Origin: Chitinophaga deserti
GTDB lineage: Bacteria; Bacteroidota; Bacteroidia; Chitinophagales; Chitinophagaceae
Length of the DNA stretch: 64,000 nt
Assembly (NCBI RefSeq): GCF_003149455.1
Contig: NZ_QFFK01000003.1
Location: 372,001 to 436,000 of the forward strand
Direction: 5' to 3'
Shown: positions 61,855 to 64,000 of the stretch, piece by piece
Layout: each line of letters opens with the position of its first letter
Position numbering within the stretch: the stretch's first letter is position 1
Notes under the pieces: generated by a model
What the model was told of the DNA's origin: nothing
Database searches by the model: none
The model's input: only the letters and a program-made list of their open reading frames with translations
Position numbers and translations under genes: made by a program

Positions 61855-63168
61855 TTATTTCTTCCTGAAGAAGATTCTGATCGGAACTCCCTGGAAATTA
61901 AAGTTTTCCCTGATCTTGTTTTCCAGGTAATTTTTATACGGCGTTTTGATATCATCCGGCAAATTGGCGAAAAACGCGAAAGAAGGCGTATGCATCGGCA
62001 ACTGCGTAACGTACTTGATTTTGATGGCTGTACCACGAACCACGGGAGGACGGTGGGCTTCGATCGCCTTCTGCATGACCTCGTTCAGCACGGAAGTCTG
62101 CACCTTGCGCTGACGGTTATCATAAACCTCCAGGGCGGTCTCTACCGTCTTAAAAATGCGCTGTTTCTCGATTACCGAGCCGAAGATGATAGGCACGTCA
62201 GTAAACGGCGCTATACGGTTCCTGAGCTCTTTTTCGTAATCACGGGCGGTATTGGTTTCTTTATCCACCAGGTCCCACTTATTCACGAAAATCACCAGGC
62301 CTTTCCCTTTACGGGCAGCCAGGCTGAAAATGCTCAGATCCTGCCCTGCGATACCTTTTTCGGCATCCAGGATAAGGAGGCACACATCGGCTTCATCGAG
62401 GGCTTTAATGGCGCGGATCACGGAGTAAAATTCCAGATCCTCGTGTACTTTGGCCTTCCGGCGGATACCGGCCGTATCGATCAGCACGAAATCTTTCTGA
62501 AACAGGCGGTAGCGGGTATGGATGGTATCGCGGGTGGTGCCGGCGATATCGGATACGATGTTGCGCTCTTCACCAACAAGGGCGTTGAGCAGCGACGATT
62601 TACCCACGTTAGGCTGACCGATGATGGCGATTTTAGGAATCCCGTCGTCTTCATTGCCCGCCTGATCTTCGTCGGGAATGAGGGCGGCTATTTCATCGAG
62701 CAGTTCACCAGTGCCGCTGCCTGTCATGGAAGACAGGAAGTGGATGTTATCGAAGCCCATGGAATAGAATTCGGCAGCTTCGAGCTGGCGCTCGTGGTTA
62801 TCCACTTTATTGACAGTCAGGAAAACCGGTTTGGAAGAGCGGCGGAGCAGGTCAGCCACATCAGCATCCAGATCGGTGATACCGGTGGTTACATCGCACA
62901 TAAAAATGAGGACGTTAGCCTCTTCCATGGCGATTTTCACCTGTTTGCGGATTTCGCGTTCAAAAACATCTTCCGAGCGGGAAACGAACCCGCCGGTATC
63001 TATGACGTTGAATGTTTTACCGTTCCAGTCGGCGATGCCGTATTGCCGGTCGCGGGTAACGCCGCTCACGTCGTCGACAATGGCTTTGCGTTGTTCGAGC
63101 AGGCGGTTGAAGAGGGTTGATTTCCCTACGTTCGGGCGTCCTACGATGGCTACTGTGAACCCAGGCAT
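61855..63168 (-). CDS. der: Ribosome-associated GTPase Der (EngA)
   Basis: 437 residues. Two GTPase domains: GRPNVGKSTLFNRLL at the start and GQPNVGKSSLLNALVG near 185, each with its DTxG and NKxD motifs (IDTGGF, NKVDNH; IDTAGI, NKWDLVD). The C-terminal KH-like domain includes RPPVVRGTAIKIKYVTQ. Der is needed for 50S subunit maturation. Next to era, as often in Bacteroidota. Confidence 0.96.
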   Translation of the reverse strand: MPGFTVAIVGRPNVGKSTLFNRLLEQRKAIVDDVSGVTRDRQYGIADWNGKTFNVIDTGGFVSRSEDVFEREIRKQVKIAMEEANVLIFMCDVTTGITDLDADVADLLRRSSKPVFLTVNKVDNHERQLEAAEFYSMGFDNIHFLSSMTGSGTGELLDEIAALIPDEDQAGNEDDGIPKIAIIGQPNVGKSSLLNALVGEERNIVSDIAGTTRDTIHTRYRLFQKDFVLIDTAGIRRKAKVHEDLEFYSVIRAIKALDEADVCLLILDAEKGIAGQDLSIFSLAARKGKGLVIFVNKWDLVDKETNTARDYEKELRNRIAPFTDVPIIFGSVIEKQRIFKTVETALEVYDNRQRKVQTSVLNEVMQKAIEAHRPPVVRGTAIKIKYVTQLPMHTPSFAFFANLPDDIKTPYKNYLENKIRENFNFQGVPIRIFFRKK

Positions 63169-63194
63169 ATTATTCTGATTTTAAAATTCTTTGA

Positions 63195-64000
63195 TTAAAG
63201 CAATCCGTATTCACGGAGATAATTATCGTTGTCCCGCCATTTGTCGCGCACCTTTACATGCAGTTCCAGGAACACTTTACGGTCGAGGAACTTTTCTATT
63301 TCCTGGCGGGCACGCGATCCGATTTCCCGGATGGAGCGGCCTCTTTCACCGAGAATGATGCCTTTCTGTGTTTCGCGGGTAACGACGATATCTGCGGAAA
63401 TCTTCGTCAATGTTGTTTTTTCCTCGAAAAGGGTTACCACTACGGCAGTATGGTAGGGTATCTCGTCTTCGAAGAGGTGGAAGATCTGCTCACGGACCAT
63501 TTCTGCCACAAAGAATCGGGTGGAACGGTCGGTGAGTGTATCATCCGGATAATATGGTTCGCCTTCGGGGAGAAGCTGAACGATTTCCTTTTTGAGGAGG
63601 TCGATATTCTTCTTCTGAATGGCGGAGATAAAGAGGACGGATTTGGCTTTGCCCCATGCGAGGCACTTTTCCCTCATGGCTTCGATGGCGGGGGCTTCCA
63701 GGTTATCCATTTTGTTGATAACGAGGATGGAAGTGCCTTTAAGCCTGAGGGAGCCGAAGAGTTCGAGGCATTCTTCGAGGTTATCGCGGGCATCCATGAG
63801 GAGGATGGCCACGTCGGAGTCTTCCAGTGCAGATTTAACTGCAGACATCATTTTCTCGTGCATTTTGTACTTCGGGTCAATAATGCCCGGGGTATCGGAG
63901 AAAACGATCTGGTAACCCGGCTCGGTGAGTACGCCGGTAATGCGGTGGCGGGTGGTTTGTACTTTCGGGGAAACAATAGCGAGCTTTTCGCCGAGGAGGG
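63195..64000 (-). CDS. era: GTPase Era, C-terminal part (cut by right edge)
   Basis: The minus strand from the right edge encodes LAIVSPKVQTTRHRITGVL, then VFSDTPGI (DxxG motif) and VINKMDNLEA (NKxD), followed by the KH domain LGERGRSIREIGSRAR and KVFLELHVKVRDKWRDN. This is Era, which binds 16S rRNA and assists 30S maturation. The P-loop and start codon lie beyond 64000. Some 26 bp separate it from der. Confidence 0.95.
   Translation of the reverse strand, partial: LLGEKLAIVSPKVQTTRHRITGVLTEPGYQIVFSDTPGIIDPKYKMHEKMMSAVKSALEDSDVAILLMDARDNLEECLELFGSLRLKGTSILVINKMDNLEAPAIEAMREKCLAWGKAKSVLFISAIQKKNIDLLKKEIVQLLPEGEPYYPDDTLTDRSTRFFVAEMVREQIFHLFEDEIPYHTAVVVTLFEEKTTLTKISADIVVTRETQKGIILGERGRSIREIGSRARQEIEKFLDRKVFLELHVKVRDKWRDNDNYLREYGLL

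Overview
The window looks like chromosomal DNA of a Bacteroidota bacterium, most likely Chitinophagaceae (Chitinophaga-like). The reasons are: several upstream regions carry the Bacteroidota promoter pattern (TTTG or a close variant, 18-21 bp, then TAnnTTTG), for example before the B12 riboswitch, the SAM riboswitch, rpsO, ribF, sdhC and the blaI-type gene. Most start codons lack a clear Shine-Dalgarno sequence. The gene content is typical of the phylum: AsmA, DUF2851, a di-heme SdhC, M56 peptidase fused to a TonB C-terminal domain, a UbiA/Maf/HAD/DUF2520 cluster, and many small lipoproteins. No tRNA, rRNA, CRISPR array, insertion sequence or prophage was seen. The assignment to genus is inference.

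Layout. 1-7.3 kb: the start of an ECF sigma factor running off the left edge, a possible 58-residue protein, then a promoter, a cobalamin riboswitch and the class Ia ribonucleotide reductase operon nrdB-nrdA, followed by a protein of unknown function, a repeat-rich spacer and a Bacteroidota-specific family protein with an odd C-terminal extension. 7.3-18.4 kb: surface protein, TlpA-like thioredoxin, trmH, AsmA, SdpI, phosphodiester glycosidase, a His-rich YtkA-like protein behind a triple half-site operator, lipA with an outer-membrane protein, OsmC and DUF2851. 18.4-22.2 kb: a SAM-I riboswitch in front of a trans-sulfuration enzyme and homoserine dehydrogenase, then a lipoprotein. 22.4-26.3 kb: a second lipoprotein and the maf-ubiA-HAD-DUF2520 cluster. 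26.4-36.6 kb: topA, transglutaminase-like protein, M48 peptidase, plsY, prmA, a secreted protein, rpsO-pnp, ftsE. 36.7-40 kb: blaI/M56-TonB pair with an operator, then a lipoprotein with two TonB-type domains, with unusual 11-bp-period repeat arrays on both sides. 40-52 kb: purM, ribF, holA, an exonuclease, a coiled-coil protein, a response regulator, an ABC-F protein, HdeD, oligopeptidase B and a Gfo/Idh/MocA oxidoreductase. 52-64 kb: sdhCAB, murQ with a BadF-type kinase (cell wall recycling), a C-terminal processing protease, small lipoproteins, der and the 3' part of era, which runs off the right edge.

How they work together: two metabolite-sensing RNAs govern cofactor-linked operons (B12 for DNA precursor synthesis, SAM for sulfur amino-acid synthesis). 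The envelope is a recurring theme (AsmA, OM barrel, lipoproteins, TonB-domain proteins, murQ/kinase, proteases). The most unusual DNA is non-coding: three arrays of different sequence that all have an 11-bp period, one of them arranged as a mirror-like inverted structure of 5 units, an 8-bp palindromic centre and 5 inverted units, plus a phased G-tract element close to another array.
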